This document shows positions 16,695-27,237 of a DNA stretch of 64,000 nt, one piece after another. Positions within the stretch are counted from its first letter, which is position 1. Every line of letters begins with the position of its first letter. Origin of the DNA: Rhizobium sp. R711 (GTDB lineage: Bacteria; Pseudomonadota; Alphaproteobacteria; Rhizobiales; Rhizobiaceae); contig NZ_LOKZ01000008.1 in NCBI RefSeq assembly GCF_002211365.1, positions 1 through 64,000 of the forward strand. Reading direction: 5' to 3'. The notes beneath the pieces are model-generated. The model was not told the DNA's origin and made no database searches. It worked only from the letters and a program-made list of their open reading frames with translations. A program made the translations under genes and the position numbers.

Positions 16695-16723
16695 TTGACA
16701 GCCTCAATGCTTCTCCATAGCTT
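16695..16723 (+). promoter_or_regulatory. Promoter of the CUT1 importer operon
   Basis: TTGACA (16695-16700), a 17-bp spacer and TAGCTT (16718-16723) form a good sigma-70-type promoter about 80 bases before the binding-protein start. Confidence 0.7.
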
Positions 16724-16739
16724 GTAACCAATTAGTTAT
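16724..16739. promoter_or_regulatory. 16-bp operator at the importer promoter
   Basis: GTAACCAATTAGTTAT starts immediately after the -10 hexamer and so covers the transcription start. It matches the repeat at 15857 at 13 of 16 positions and fits repression by the neighbouring TetR protein. Confidence 0.65.
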
Positions 16740-16801
16740 TTGTTGCAAGAGAAACCAGCAAGGAACGTGTGGAGGCGTTCCCCAAGGGAGGAGGAGAACA
16801 G

Positions 16802-18088
16802 ATGACACTACGCGTAAGCAGACGTAATTTCATGGCGGGGGGAGCAACACTTCTTTCGATGTCCGCACTGGGTTCGAAGGCATTTGCCGCCGATTCCCGC
16901 CTGCGGCTTCTGTGGTGGGGTTCGCAGCCACGCGCCGACCGTACCAACAAGGTTTCGCAGCTCTATCAGACGAAGAATCCGGGAACGTCGATCACCGGCG
17001 AATTCCTGGGATGGGCAGACTACTGGCCGCGCCTGGCGACCCAGGTCGCCGGCCGCAATGCGCCCGACGTCATCCAGATGGATTATCGCTACATCGTCGA
17101 GTATGCGCGCCGCGGCGCACTTGCTCCACTTGAGTCCTACATGCCTGCCAAGCTCAATCTCGGCGATTTCGATCCGGCGCAGATCGAGGGCGGCAGTGTT
17201 GACGGGCACTTCTATGGTGTCAGCCTCGGCGCAAACGCCGCATCAACGGTGCTGAATACCGTCGCGTTCCAGGAAGCCGGTGTCGATCTGCCGACGCAGG
17301 CCACCACCTGGGAGGAATTCGGCAAGATCGGTGCCGAGATCACCAAGGCCGGCAAGCGCAAGGGCTTTTATGGTTTCGCCGACGGCAGCGGCAACGAACC
17401 TTTGCTGGAAAACTATCTGCGCCAGCGCGGCAAGGCGCTCTACTCAGCCGATTCCAAGATCGCCTTCGGCGCCGAAGAGGCTTCCGAATGGTTCGATATG
17501 TGGAGCAAGTTCCGCGAGGCCAAGGCCTGCGTACCGCCGGACGTTCAGGCTCTCAACAAGGACACGATCGACACGAGCCCCGTCACGCTCGGCAAGGCGG
17601 CTGCCGACTACGCGCACAGCAACCAGTTCGTGGGCTTCCAGGCCATGAGCAAGGACAAGCTAGCACTGAACAACTACCCACGCATCAAGCCGGATTCGAA
17701 GGGCGGCCACTACCGCAAGCCTTCGATGTTCTTCTCGGTATCCGCGCAGTCGAAGGTCGTCGACCAGGCCGTCGATTACGTCAATTTCTTCGTCACCAAC
17801 CCCGATGCGGCTCTGGCGCTCGATGTCGAACGCGGCATTCCGGAATCGAAGGCGATGCGCGACGTCGTGGCAGCCAAGCTCGATGCGACAGGCAAGATCC
17901 CCCTCGCCTATGTCAGCGGCTTGGGTGACCTTGCCGGCAAGCTGCCGCCGCCGCCGCCCTCGGGCGCTGGCGAGGGCCAGGTGATGCTACGCACCATCGC
18001 TGAGCAAGTCGCATTTGGTCAGCTTTCCCCCGCCGATGGCGGCAAGCAACTGGTCGACGAGATCAGCCGCATTCTCGCCAAAGGCTGA
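16802..18088 (+). CDS. CUT1 ABC transporter substrate-binding protein, Tat-exported
   Basis: 428 residues with a twin-arginine signal (SRRNFMAGGATLL) and mature start near AADSRLRLLWWGS. It is a family 1 extracellular solute-binding protein and a close paralogue of the orphan protein at 9172. The ATG at 16802 follows a strong GGGAGGAGGAGA site. It heads an operon with two permeases, an oxidoreductase and the ATPase. The shared operator with uxaC suggests an (oligo)uronide ligand, an inference only. The first permease gene follows after 5 bases. Confidence 0.93.
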   Translation: MTLRVSRRNFMAGGATLLSMSALGSKAFAADSRLRLLWWGSQPRADRTNKVSQLYQTKNPGTSITGEFLGWADYWPRLATQVAGRNAPDVIQMDYRYIVEYARRGALAPLESYMPAKLNLGDFDPAQIEGGSVDGHFYGVSLGANAASTVLNTVAFQEAGVDLPTQATTWEEFGKIGAEITKAGKRKGFYGFADGSGNEPLLENYLRQRGKALYSADSKIAFGAEEASEWFDMWSKFREAKACVPPDVQALNKDTIDTSPVTLGKAAADYAHSNQFVGFQAMSKDKLALNNYPRIKPDSKGGHYRKPSMFFSVSAQSKVVDQAVDYVNFFVTNPDAALALDVERGIPESKAMRDVVAAKLDATGKIPLAYVSGLGDLAGKLPPPPPSGAGEGQVMLRTIAEQVAFGQLSPADGGKQLVDEISRILAKG

Positions 18089-18093
18089 CGCGG

Positions 18094-19050
18094 ATGAGTG
18101 ATGTGATGCGCACGACCGCCCCGGACGCAATCAAGAGTAAATACGGGGCGGCGGCCGAGGGGCGTTTCAAACGCCTCTGGGCCGCCAATGCCCCCGGCTA
18201 TCTCTTCCTTCTGCCGTGGCTGATCGGCTTCTTCGGGCTGACGCTCGGACCGGCCGTCATCTCGCTCTACCTCTCGTTCACGGATTTCGACATGATCCGG
18301 TCGGCCGAGTGGGTGGGAGCGGCAAACTACGTGCGCATCGCAACCGCCGACCCCAAGTTTGCCGCGGCAATGAGGGTCACGTTGACTTATGTGGTTCTGT
18401 CGGTGCCCTTCAAGCTGACCTTCGCGCTGCTGGTCGCGATGGCCCTCAACAAAGGCGTCCGCGGACTGCCGCTCTACCGCGCGATCTTCTACCTGCCGTC
18501 ACTGCTCGGCGGTAGCGTGGCGATCGCTGTCCTCTGGCGACAACTCTTCGCCGGCGATGGCCTCGTTAATGCCGCGCTTGCCCATTTTGGCATCGAGGGA
18601 CCGAGCTGGATCTCGCATCCGAGCTATTCGATCTACACGCTGGTGGCGCTGAGTGTCTGGCAGTTCGGTTCGCCGATGATCATCTTCCTTGCCGGTCTGC
18701 GCCAGATTCCGACCGACATGTATGAGGCCGCCAGCCTCGACGGCGCGTCCAAGTTCCGGCAATTCTACAAGATCACGCTGCCGCTTTTGACGCCTGTTAT
18801 CTTCTTTAACGCCGTCGTTCAGACGATCGATGCCTTCAAGGCTTTCACGCCGGCCTTCATCATCTCCGGCGGCACCGGCGGACCGATCAACTCGACGCTG
18901 TTCTACACGCTCTATCTCTATCAGGAGGCTTTCGGAAACTTCCGTATGGGCTACGCCTCGGCGCTCGCTTGGATTCTCGTGCTGATCATCGCGATCTTCA
19001 CGGCGTTTTCCTTCCTGACCTCGCGTTACTGGGTGCACTACGATGACTAA
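18094..19050 (+). CDS. CUT1 ABC transporter permease, MalF type
   Basis: 318 residues with six hydrophobic segments starting at GYLFLLPWLIGFFGLTLGPA. The EAA loop reads YEAASLDGASKFRQFYKITLP, the ATPase contact. It lies 5 bases after the binding-protein gene and overlaps the next permease by 8 bases, so the set is cotranscribed and probably translationally coupled. It would form the channel with the MalG-type partner. Confidence 0.93.
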   Translation: MSDVMRTTAPDAIKSKYGAAAEGRFKRLWAANAPGYLFLLPWLIGFFGLTLGPAVISLYLSFTDFDMIRSAEWVGAANYVRIATADPKFAAAMRVTLTYVVLSVPFKLTFALLVAMALNKGVRGLPLYRAIFYLPSLLGGSVAIAVLWRQLFAGDGLVNAALAHFGIEGPSWISHPSYSIYTLVALSVWQFGSPMIIFLAGLRQIPTDMYEAASLDGASKFRQFYKITLPLLTPVIFFNAVVQTIDAFKAFTPAFIISGGTGGPINSTLFYTLYLYQEAFGNFRMGYASALAWILVLIIAIFTAFSFLTSRYWVHYDD

Positions 19051-19927
19051 CGGGATCACATCAGCTGCTGCGGCACCACCTTCCGATATCACCAAGCGCA
19101 GCCTTCCGGCGTCAATTGCGATCCATACGCTGCTGATCCTCGGCTCGTTGCTGATGCTCTATCCGCTGCTGTGGATGGTCTCGGCCTCGGTCCGCCCGGA
19201 AAACGAGATCTTCTCATCGACCTCGCTTATTCCGTCGTCGATCGATTTCTCGTCCTATTTGCGCGGGTGGACAGGGCTCGACATCACCTTCGGCCGGTTC
19301 TTCTGGAACTCGCTCGTTATCTCGGTGCTGACTGTCATCGGCAATGTCGTCGCCTGTTCGCTCGCAGCCTATGCCTTTGCACGCCTGCGTTTTGCCGGCC
19401 GGAACTTCTGGTTCGCAATCATGCTCGGCACGCTGATGATCCCGTATCACGTGACGCTCATTCCGCAGTATGTGCTGTTTCTCAATCTCGGCTGGGTCAA
19501 CACCATCCTGCCGCTCGTGGTGCCGAAATTCCTGGCAAGCGACGCCTTCTTCATCTTCCTGATGGTGCAGTTCTTCCGCGGCATTCCGCGCGAACTCGAC
19601 GAAGCCGCGATGATGGACGGCTGCAGTGCCTGGCGCATCTATTGGAAGATCATGCTGCCATTGTCGCTACCGGTTCTCGCGACCGCCGCGATCTTCTCCT
19701 TCATCTGGACCTGGGACGACTTCTTCGGCCCGCTGATCTACTTGAACGACATGAACACCTATACGATCCAGCTCGGTCTGCGCACCTTCGTCGACTCGAC
19801 CAGCGCATCGGACTGGGGTGGGCTGTTTGCCATGTCGACGCTGACGCTGGTGCCGGTGTTCCTGTTCTTCCTGTTCTTCCAGCGGCTGCTGATCGAAGGC
19901 ATCGCCACGACCGGCATGAAGCGCTGA
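19043..19927 (+). CDS. CUT1 ABC transporter permease, MalG type
   Basis: 294 residues. The first membrane segment is HTLLILGSLLMLYPLLWMVS, and the EAA motif is DEAAMMDGCSAWRIYWKIMLP. It has the standard six-segment layout of the MalG half-channel. The start lies inside the end of the MalF-type gene with an 8-base overlap. The oxidoreductase gene follows after 21 bases. Confidence 0.93.
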   Translation: MTNGITSAAAAPPSDITKRSLPASIAIHTLLILGSLLMLYPLLWMVSASVRPENEIFSSTSLIPSSIDFSSYLRGWTGLDITFGRFFWNSLVISVLTVIGNVVACSLAAYAFARLRFAGRNFWFAIMLGTLMIPYHVTLIPQYVLFLNLGWVNTILPLVVPKFLASDAFFIFLMVQFFRGIPRELDEAAMMDGCSAWRIYWKIMLPLSLPVLATAAIFSFIWTWDDFFGPLIYLNDMNTYTIQLGLRTFVDSTSASDWGGLFAMSTLTLVPVFLFFLFFQRLLIEGIATTGMKR

Positions 19928-19948
19928 TGCAGTTACGGATATAGATCA

Positions 19949-21022
19949 ATGAGTATCAAGAGAGTTGCGATCGTTGGCTGCGGCATCGGCCGTTCCCACA
20001 TCGTCGAAGGCTACCTGCCGCATCCGGAAAAGTTCAAGGTCGTGGCGATCTGCGACCTCAACGAAGAGCGGCTGCGCGAGATCGGCGACGAGTTCGACAT
20101 CGCCAAGCGCACGACCTCGTTTGCCGATGTGCTTGATGACGAGAGCGTCGACATCGTCGACATCTGCACGCCGCCCGGCATTCACCTAGAGCAGGTGGTC
20201 GCGGCGCTGGCAGTGGGCAAGCATGTCATCTGCGAGAAGCCGCTGACCGGCTCACTTTCCGGGGTCGACACGATCATGCAGGCGGAGAAGGCAGCCAAGG
20301 GAACGCTGATGCCGATCTTCCAGTATCGCTACGGCGACGGCATCGAGAAGGCGAAGCGGATCATTGAGGCCGGTATCGCAGGCAAGCCCTATATGGGCTC
20401 GGTGGAGACATTTTGGCTGCGCACGCCCGAATACTATTCCGTGCCGTGGCGCGGCAAATGGGCGACCGAGCTCGGCGGTGTGCTGGTGACGCACGCGCTG
20501 CATCTGCATGACATGCTGCTGCATCTGATGGGCCCGGTTTCGAAGGTCTTCGGCCGCGTCGCCACCCGGGTCAACGATATCGAGGTCGAGGACTGCGCCT
20601 CCGCCAGCCTTTTGATGCAGAATGGCGCCTTCGTATCGCTCTCGTGCACGCTTGGTTCGCAGGAGCAGATAAGCCGCCTGCGGCTGCATTTCGAGAACGT
20701 CACCTTCGAGAGCAACCACGAGCCCTATTCGCCGGGCAAGGATCCGTGGAAGATCATCGCCGCCAATGACGAGGTTCAGGCGCGCATCGACGCCGTCATC
20801 GGCGACTGGCAGCCGGTGGCGCCGCGTTTCACCACCCAGATGGAGCATTTCCATGCCTATCTCAGCGGCAACGGGCCGCTACCGGTGACGACAAGGGACG
20901 CGCGCCGCGCGCTGGAACTCGTCACCGCGATCTATCAATCGTCCGATACCGGCAACGAAGTCATCCTGCCGATCGGATCGGACAGCCCGAAGTACGCCGA
21001 TTGGCGTGCTCGCACGAAGTAA
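19949..21022 (+). CDS. Gfo/Idh/MocA-family oxidoreductase in the importer operon
   Basis: 357 residues. The N-terminal Rossmann motif is VAIVGCGIGRSHIVEGY, and the EKP motif is in HVICEKPLTG near residue 98. The C-terminal domain contains GVLVTHALHLHDMLLHLMG, which carries the histidine region of this superfamily. It sits between the permease and ATPase genes, so it probably acts on the imported compound. The family oxidises or reduces sugars and cyclitols with NAD(P). It is not a close copy of the other family member at 14493, judging by the lack of the cysteine cluster. Confidence 0.9.
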   Translation: MSIKRVAIVGCGIGRSHIVEGYLPHPEKFKVVAICDLNEERLREIGDEFDIAKRTTSFADVLDDESVDIVDICTPPGIHLEQVVAALAVGKHVICEKPLTGSLSGVDTIMQAEKAAKGTLMPIFQYRYGDGIEKAKRIIEAGIAGKPYMGSVETFWLRTPEYYSVPWRGKWATELGGVLVTHALHLHDMLLHLMGPVSKVFGRVATRVNDIEVEDCASASLLMQNGAFVSLSCTLGSQEQISRLRLHFENVTFESNHEPYSPGKDPWKIIAANDEVQARIDAVIGDWQPVAPRFTTQMEHFHAYLSGNGPLPVTTRDARRALELVTAIYQSSDTGNEVILPIGSDSPKYADWRARTK

Positions 21023-21046
21023 CGGACCAGGGAGGATCCTGAGATC

Positions 21047-22126
<1,080 letters not shown>

Positions 22127-22131
22127 CGCGC

Positions 22132-22160
22132 TTGACAGCTGATCCCGCTCTGGCCATGAT
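22132..22160 (+). promoter_or_regulatory. Promoter of the kinase/dehydrogenase pair
   Basis: TTGACA (22132-22137), a 17-bp spacer and CATGAT (22155-22160) lie in the 65-base gap after the ATPase gene. They suggest that the next two genes have their own transcript. Confidence 0.6.
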
Positions 22161-22191
22161 TTCAATAGGATAGGCCGCGAAGGGGAAAAGC

Positions 22192-23067
22192 GTGACGCCT
22201 GAAGATCGGATTCATGCGCTTGGCATATGGCAGGGTCCGATCGAAATTGTGCCTATTACCGGCGGCATTACCAATCGGAACTATCTGGTGCGGGATCGCA
22301 CGGTTCGACGCGTTGTCCGGCTCGGAGAAGATATCCCGGTCCACCACATCAGCCGGCAGAACGAGCTTGCCGCAAGCCAGGCTGCACATGCTGCTGGGCT
22401 TTCGCCTGAAGTCATTCATCACGCGCCCGGTGTGCTCGTCCTCGACTATATCGAGTCGAAGGCGCTCTCCCCCGAGGACATTCGACGCCCCGAGATGTTG
22501 GAGCGCGTCATCCCGCTGGTGCGGGCCTGCCATCATGACATCGCCCGCGAATTTCGCGGTGCGGCGGCGATCTTCTGGGTATTCCATGTCATTCGCGATT
22601 ACATCGCCAATCTGGAGGCCGCAAACAGCGCCTATCGCCGGCTTTTCCCGGATCTACTCGCCAAGGCCGAAACGTTGGAGGCCGCGGGCGGCCCGTTCGA
22701 GATCGCCTTCGGCCACAACGACATGCTGGCCGCCAACTTCCTCGATGACGGCAAGCGCCTGTGGCTGATCGACTGGGACTATGCGGGGTTCAACACACCG
22801 CTCTTCGATCTGGGCGGCCTTGCCTCCAACAGCGAGTTTTCCGAGGCGACCGAGCGATCCATGCTCGAGGCCTACTGCCGGATGCCGCTGAGTGCTGATC
22901 TCTGGCGGCGCTACCAGGCCATGAAATGCGCGTCGCTGCTGCGCGAGACATTATGGAGCATGGTCTCCGAAATCCACTCCATCATCGACTTCGACTACGC
23001 CGGCTATACGGCCGAGAACTTAGCGCGCTTCGAGCGCGCCTATGACGCTTTTGAACAGGATCGATAG
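22192..23067 (+). CDS. APH/choline-kinase-like phosphotransferase
   Basis: 291 residues with the aminoglycoside phosphotransferase/choline kinase fold. The glycine-rich N-lobe reads PITGGITNRNYLV. The catalytic segment is FGHNDMLAANFL (His175, Asn176, Asp177), and the metal-binding acidic motif is LIDWDYAG (about 192-198). The GITNxNY start is typical of choline/ethanolamine-kinase-like bacterial proteins such as LicA types. It starts with GTG after GGGGAAAAGC and is followed by the dehydrogenase gene with 1 base between them, so the two should work on related amino alcohols or methylated amines. Confidence 0.85.
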   Translation: MTPEDRIHALGIWQGPIEIVPITGGITNRNYLVRDRTVRRVVRLGEDIPVHHISRQNELAASQAAHAAGLSPEVIHHAPGVLVLDYIESKALSPEDIRRPEMLERVIPLVRACHHDIAREFRGAAAIFWVFHVIRDYIANLEAANSAYRRLFPDLLAKAETLEAAGGPFEIAFGHNDMLAANFLDDGKRLWLIDWDYAGFNTPLFDLGGLASNSEFSEATERSMLEAYCRMPLSADLWRRYQAMKCASLLRETLWSMVSEIHSIIDFDYAGYTAENLARFERAYDAFEQDR

Positions 23068-23068
23068 T

Positions 23069-25519
23069 ATGACGAAGGAATTGCCAAAGACCGCCAAGGC
23101 GGTCGTCATCGGCGGCGGGATCATCGGCTGCTCGACGGCTTATCATCTCGGCAAGCTCGGCTGGACGGATACGGTGCTGCTCGAGCGCAAGAAACTGACT
23201 TCGGGTACGACCTTCCATGCGGCCGGCCTCGTCGGCCAGTTGCGCACCAGCGCCAACATCACGCAACTGCTCGGCTATTCCGTCGATCTCTACAAGAAGC
23301 TCGAAGCCGAGACAGGACTCGGGACCGGCTGGAAGATGAATGGCGGCCTGCGCCTTGCCTGCAACGAGGAGCGCTGGACCGAGGTCAAGCGGCAGGCGAC
23401 GACGGCGCAATCCTTCGGGCTCGACATGCAGCTGCTGACGCCGCAGGAGGCTTTCGATCTCTGGCCGCTGATGACAATCGATGACCTCGTCGGCGCCGCC
23501 TACCTACCGACCGATGGCCAGGCCAACCCGTCGGACATCACCCAGGCACTTGCCAGAGGCGCCCGCATGTCCGGCGTTTCGATCTTCGAGGATACCGAGG
23601 TGATCGACCTCGAGATCGAAAAGGGTCGGATCCGCGCTGTCATCACCGAGCATGGACGGATCGAATGTGAACGCGTCGTCGTCTGCGCCGGGCAGTGGAC
23701 GCGAGCCTTTGCCGCCCGCTTCGGCGTCAATGTGCCGCTCGTCTCCGTCGAGCACCAGTATATCATCACCGAGTCTTTTGGTGTTCCCTCGAACCTGCCG
23801 ACGCTGCGCGACCCCGACCGGCTGACCTACTACAAGGAAGAGGTCGGCGGCATCGTCATGGGCGGCTACGAGCCGAACCCGATCGCATGGGCGAAGGATG
23901 GTATTCCCGAGGGCTTCCACTACACGCTGCTCGACAGCAATTTCGATCATTTCGAACAGATCATGGAGCAGGCGCTTGGCCGAGTTCCGGCGCTGGAGAA
24001 CGTCGGCGTCAAGCAGCTGCTGAACGGGCCGGAGAGCTTCACGCCCGATGGCAACTTCATTCTCGGCGAAGCGCCGGAGCTGAAGAACTTCTTCGTCGGC
24101 GCCGGCTTCAACGCCTTCGGTATCGCGTCCGGTGGCGGCGCCGGCATGGCGCTCGCCGAATGGGTTGCCAAGGGCGAGCCGCCCTACGATCTCTGGCCGG
24201 TCGATATCCGCCGCTTCGGCCGCCCGCACTTCGATACGGACTGGGTGCGTACCCGCACGCTTGAGGCCTACGGCAAGCACTACACGCTGGCCTTCCCCTT
24301 CGAGGAGTATTCCAGCGGTCGGCCGTGCCGCAAATCGCCGCTCTACGACCGCCTGAAGGCGCAGGGCGCCTGTTTCGGCGAAAAGCTTGGATGGGAGCGG
24401 CCGAACTGGTTTGCCGATCTCTTCGCCAACGAGGAGCCGAAGGATATCTACACCTACGATCGCCAGAATTGGTTCGAGGCCGTCGGGCGCGAGCACAAGG
24501 CCGTGCGTGAGGCCGCCGTGATCTTCGATCAGACGTCTTTCGCCAAATTCGTGTTGAAGGGGCGCGATGCCGAGGCTGCGCTTTCGTGGATCGCCTCCAA
24601 CGATGTAGCAAAACCGGTCGGCTCGCTCGTCTACACGCAGATGCTAAACGACAAGGGCGGTATCGAATGCGATCTCACCTGCGCGCGCGTGGCCGACGAC
24701 GAGTATTACATCGTGACCGGCACCGGTTTCGCGACGCATGACTTCGATTGGATCGCACGCAATATTCCTGACGGGATGCACGCGGAGCTCGTCGACGTCA
24801 CCTCCGCCTATTCCGTCCTTTCGCTGATGGGGCCGAATGCGCGCGCAGTGCTCGAGAAGGTCACAAACAGCAACGTTTCCAATGCCGCATTCCCGTTCGG
24901 CCGCATCAAGACCATCGGTATCGCCGGCTGCCCCGTTCGGGCGCTGCGCATCACCTATGTCGGGGAACTCGGATACGAGCTGCATGTGCCGATCGAATAC
25001 GCAACGACTGTTTATGACGCCTTGATGGCGGCGGGTGCTCCGCTGCAGCTCACCAATGCCGGCTACCGCGCCATCGAAAGCTGCCGCCTTGAGAAGGGCT
25101 ATCGCGCCTGGGGTTCGGATATCGGCCCGGACCATACGCCCATCGAAGCCGGGCTTGGCTGGGCCGTGAAGACGAGAAAGAACACGCCGTTTCGGGGCCG
25201 CGAAGCGATCGAACAGCAGCTCGCGTCAGGCGTCAAGAAGATGCTGGCCTGCTTCGTGCCCGATGATCCCAATGTCGTGCTGCTTGGCCGCGAGACGATC
25301 TACCGCGACGGCAAGCGCATCGGCTGGCTCTCCAGCGGCGGCTTCGGCTACACGGTCGGCAAGTCGATCGGCTACGGCTATGTGCGCAATGTGGAAGACG
25401 TAAGCGAAGACTTCGTTCTGTCAGGCCGCTACGAACTCGACGTGGCTCGCGAGCGTGTCCCCTGCCGGGTTTCGCTGAAACCGTTGTACGATCCGGAGAT
25501 GGTGAGGGTGAAGGCCTGA
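23069..25519 (+). CDS. FAD-dependent sarcosine/dimethylglycine dehydrogenase-like protein with GcvT domains
   Basis: 816 residues. The N-terminal DAO-type FAD domain has VVIGGGIIGCSTAYHLG (about 12-28). TTFHAAGL follows with His50 at the position where dimethylglycine dehydrogenases attach FAD covalently. A FAO_M linker region and GcvT aminomethyltransferase-type domains follow from about residue 425 (YDRLKAQGACFGEKLGWERP) to the C-terminal GCV_T_C. Such enzymes demethylate N-methylated glycines and pass the one-carbon unit to tetrahydrofolate. Pairing with a choline-kinase-like gene suggests methylated-amine catabolism; the exact substrate is unknown. The start at 23069 is preferred over an ATG at 23042 inside the kinase gene. 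Confidence 0.88.
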   Translation: MTKELPKTAKAVVIGGGIIGCSTAYHLGKLGWTDTVLLERKKLTSGTTFHAAGLVGQLRTSANITQLLGYSVDLYKKLEAETGLGTGWKMNGGLRLACNEERWTEVKRQATTAQSFGLDMQLLTPQEAFDLWPLMTIDDLVGAAYLPTDGQANPSDITQALARGARMSGVSIFEDTEVIDLEIEKGRIRAVITEHGRIECERVVVCAGQWTRAFAARFGVNVPLVSVEHQYIITESFGVPSNLPTLRDPDRLTYYKEEVGGIVMGGYEPNPIAWAKDGIPEGFHYTLLDSNFDHFEQIMEQALGRVPALENVGVKQLLNGPESFTPDGNFILGEAPELKNFFVGAGFNAFGIASGGGAGMALAEWVAKGEPPYDLWPVDIRRFGRPHFDTDWVRTRTLEAYGKHYTLAFPFEEYSSGRPCRKSPLYDRLKAQGACFGEKLGWERPNWFADLFANEEPKDIYTYDRQNWFEAVGREHKAVREAAVIFDQTSFAKFVLKGRDAEAALSWIASNDVAKPVGSLVYTQMLNDKGGIECDLTCARVADDEYYIVTGTGFATHDFDWIARNIPDGMHAELVDVTSAYSVLSLMGPNARAVLEKVTNSNVSNAAFPFGRIKTIGIAGCPVRALRITYVGELGYELHVPIEYATTVYDALMAAGAPLQLTNAGYRAIESCRLEKGYRAWGSDIGPDHTPIEAGLGWAVKTRKNTPFRGREAIEQQLASGVKKMLACFVPDDPNVVLLGRETIYRDGKRIGWLSSGGFGYTVGKSIGYGYVRNVEDVSEDFVLSGRYELDVARERVPCRVSLKPLYDPEMVRVKA

Positions 25520-25782
25520 TCAAGCGCGCATCGCGCCTTGGGCCCTCGTTCCTGTGCTTTTCATAAAAATCCAGCCACCGCGCGTCGGCGCGGTGAATGA
25601 TTTACAAGCCGCGAAAAAGAGCCTCCGGAGCCTGAGGGCTTGGGTGTGTTCGATCCCTTTGACAAGCACAGGGACGACGCGTTGGAGGGCACCCCCGCCG
25701 AAACGGATTATCACCGCGGATGCGCCAATCGCGTGCCTCGAAAATCCATGCTGCGACGATCCTTCTCATCGCAGCACCCTTG
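25520..25782. repeat. Intergenic stretch with hairpin and possible dispersed rhizobial repeat
   Basis: No convincing gene is seen. CACCGCGC-GTCG-GCGCGGTG (25576-25595) is a perfect 8-bp stem with a 4-nt loop. A 64-codon minus-strand frame (25714-25520) encodes GGGALQRVVPVLVKGIEHTQ. I recall near-identical short predicted proteins scattered through rhizobial genomes, which suggests a repeated mosaic element and not a gene. I cannot confirm this without a search. Confidence 0.4.
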
Positions 25783-27237
25783 TCAAAACAGCGGCAGCTT
25801 GTTGTCCTGGATCAGGATTTCCAGCTTGTTTACCACATCCTCCGTCCAGGCTACGTTGCCGGTCAGCGCTGCCGGGAAAAGGCCTGGTAACCCGAACAGG
25901 GCCTTCGACACGGCGCCGCCATTGCGCGGCACATTGGCCAGCAATGCGGCAATTTCCACCGCTCGGGGATCGCGCAATTCGTAGTTTTCGCCTTTCCTGT
26001 CAACGCCAAGGGCGTAGCGCATCCACGCAGCCACCGCGATCGCGTAGGTCTCAGCCTTCGCGCCATGCGTCAAAGCCTCGGTCGCAGGCTCCAGAAGACG
26101 CTGCGGCAGCTTTTGCGTGCCATCCATGGCGATCTGATAGGTGCGGTGGGCAATCGCCTTGTTTGCGAAGCGTGCGATCAACTCGTCGGCATAGGCATCA
26201 AGATCGATGCCCGGAACGGGATCGAGCGTGGCGGCGGCCGCATTCATGTGACGGCGTGCCAGAGCTGCAAGGCCGGTATCATCCATGACGTCGCGGATGA
26301 ATTCATAGCCGCCTATGTAACCTAGATAGGCGAGCAGCGAATGCGCGCCGTTCAGCATCCGCAGCTTCATCTTTTCGTAAGCCGAGACTTCCTCGACCAT
26401 CAGCGCGCCGGCCTTTTCCCATTCCGGGCGGCCGTTGGCGAAGTGATCCTCGATCACCCATTGCGTGAAGGGTTCGGTCTCGATCGCCGCCAGATCCTGC
26501 CGGCCCGTGAGCCTTTCGGCATCGCGATAGGTAGCATCCGTGCTTGCCGGCGTGATGCGATCGACCATGGTCGATGGGAAAGGTACATTCTCCTCGATCC
26601 ACTGCCTCAGTTCCGGATCGATGCGAGCGGCAAACTCGAGCACGAGCCGCTTCAATACGGCGCCGTTGCTCGGCAGGTTATCGCAGCTGAGCGGTGTGAA
26701 CGGTGCGATACCCTTGGCGCGGCGGCGCGCAAGACCTTCGACGAGATAGCCGATAACGCCGCGGGGCGCATGGCGGTTGGCAAGGTCGGCGGCAATATCT
26801 GGGTGCTTCAAGTCGAGCCCGCCTGTCGCGGAGTCGAAGCCGTAAGCCTTCTCGGTGACCGTCAGACTGACGATCTTGATCGCGGGATCCTCAAGCCGGG
26901 CAAGGAGATCGCCGGGATTGCGGGTCGCCACATGGGCGCGCAGGATCGGGCCGATGACATGCGCCGTCGTGCCCGAGGTGTCGCGCACGAGCATCGTATA
27001 GAGCCCGTTCTGCTCGTTCAGGTGATCGGCAACATCGGCCGTGCGCAGGCTTGCGACCTCGATGCCCCAGTCGCCGCCGGCTGCCGCAATCGCGGCATCT
27101 GTGAAGGGCGCGAAGTGGGCGCGAAAGAAGGCGCCCGGACCGAGATGCAGGATACCCGTCTTCAATGCCTTGCGATCGTAGCCGGGAAGCTTGGCTGTCG
27201 GCGCGAGGCCGGAAAGGCTCGTCAGACGTTCGGTCAC
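25783..27237 (-). CDS. uxuB: Mannitol dehydrogenase-family fructuronate reductase (D-mannonate oxidoreductase)
   Basis: 484 residues of the polyol-specific long-chain dehydrogenase family, with ILHLGPGAFFRAHFA near the N-terminus for NAD binding. Other marks are DRITPASTDATYRD and the catalytic-lysine region EKMKLRMLNGAHSLLAYLG. Coupling to uxaC indicates fructuronate reduction to D-mannonate, although tagaturonate reductase cannot be excluded. It starts at GTG 27237, where GTGA overlaps the uxaC stop by 4 bases. The open frame upstream of this point runs through uxaC out of frame and is not coding. No uxuA-like dehydratase is in the window. Confidence 0.88.
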   Translation of the reverse strand: MTERLTSLSGLAPTAKLPGYDRKALKTGILHLGPGAFFRAHFAPFTDAAIAAAGGDWGIEVASLRTADVADHLNEQNGLYTMLVRDTSGTTAHVIGPILRAHVATRNPGDLLARLEDPAIKIVSLTVTEKAYGFDSATGGLDLKHPDIAADLANRHAPRGVIGYLVEGLARRRAKGIAPFTPLSCDNLPSNGAVLKRLVLEFAARIDPELRQWIEENVPFPSTMVDRITPASTDATYRDAERLTGRQDLAAIETEPFTQWVIEDHFANGRPEWEKAGALMVEEVSAYEKMKLRMLNGAHSLLAYLGYIGGYEFIRDVMDDTGLAALARRHMNAAAATLDPVPGIDLDAYADELIARFANKAIAHRTYQIAMDGTQKLPQRLLEPATEALTHGAKAETYAIAVAAWMRYALGVDRKGENYELRDPRAVEIAALLANVPRNGGAVSKALFGLPGLFPAALTGNVAWTEDVVNKLEILIQDNKLPLF

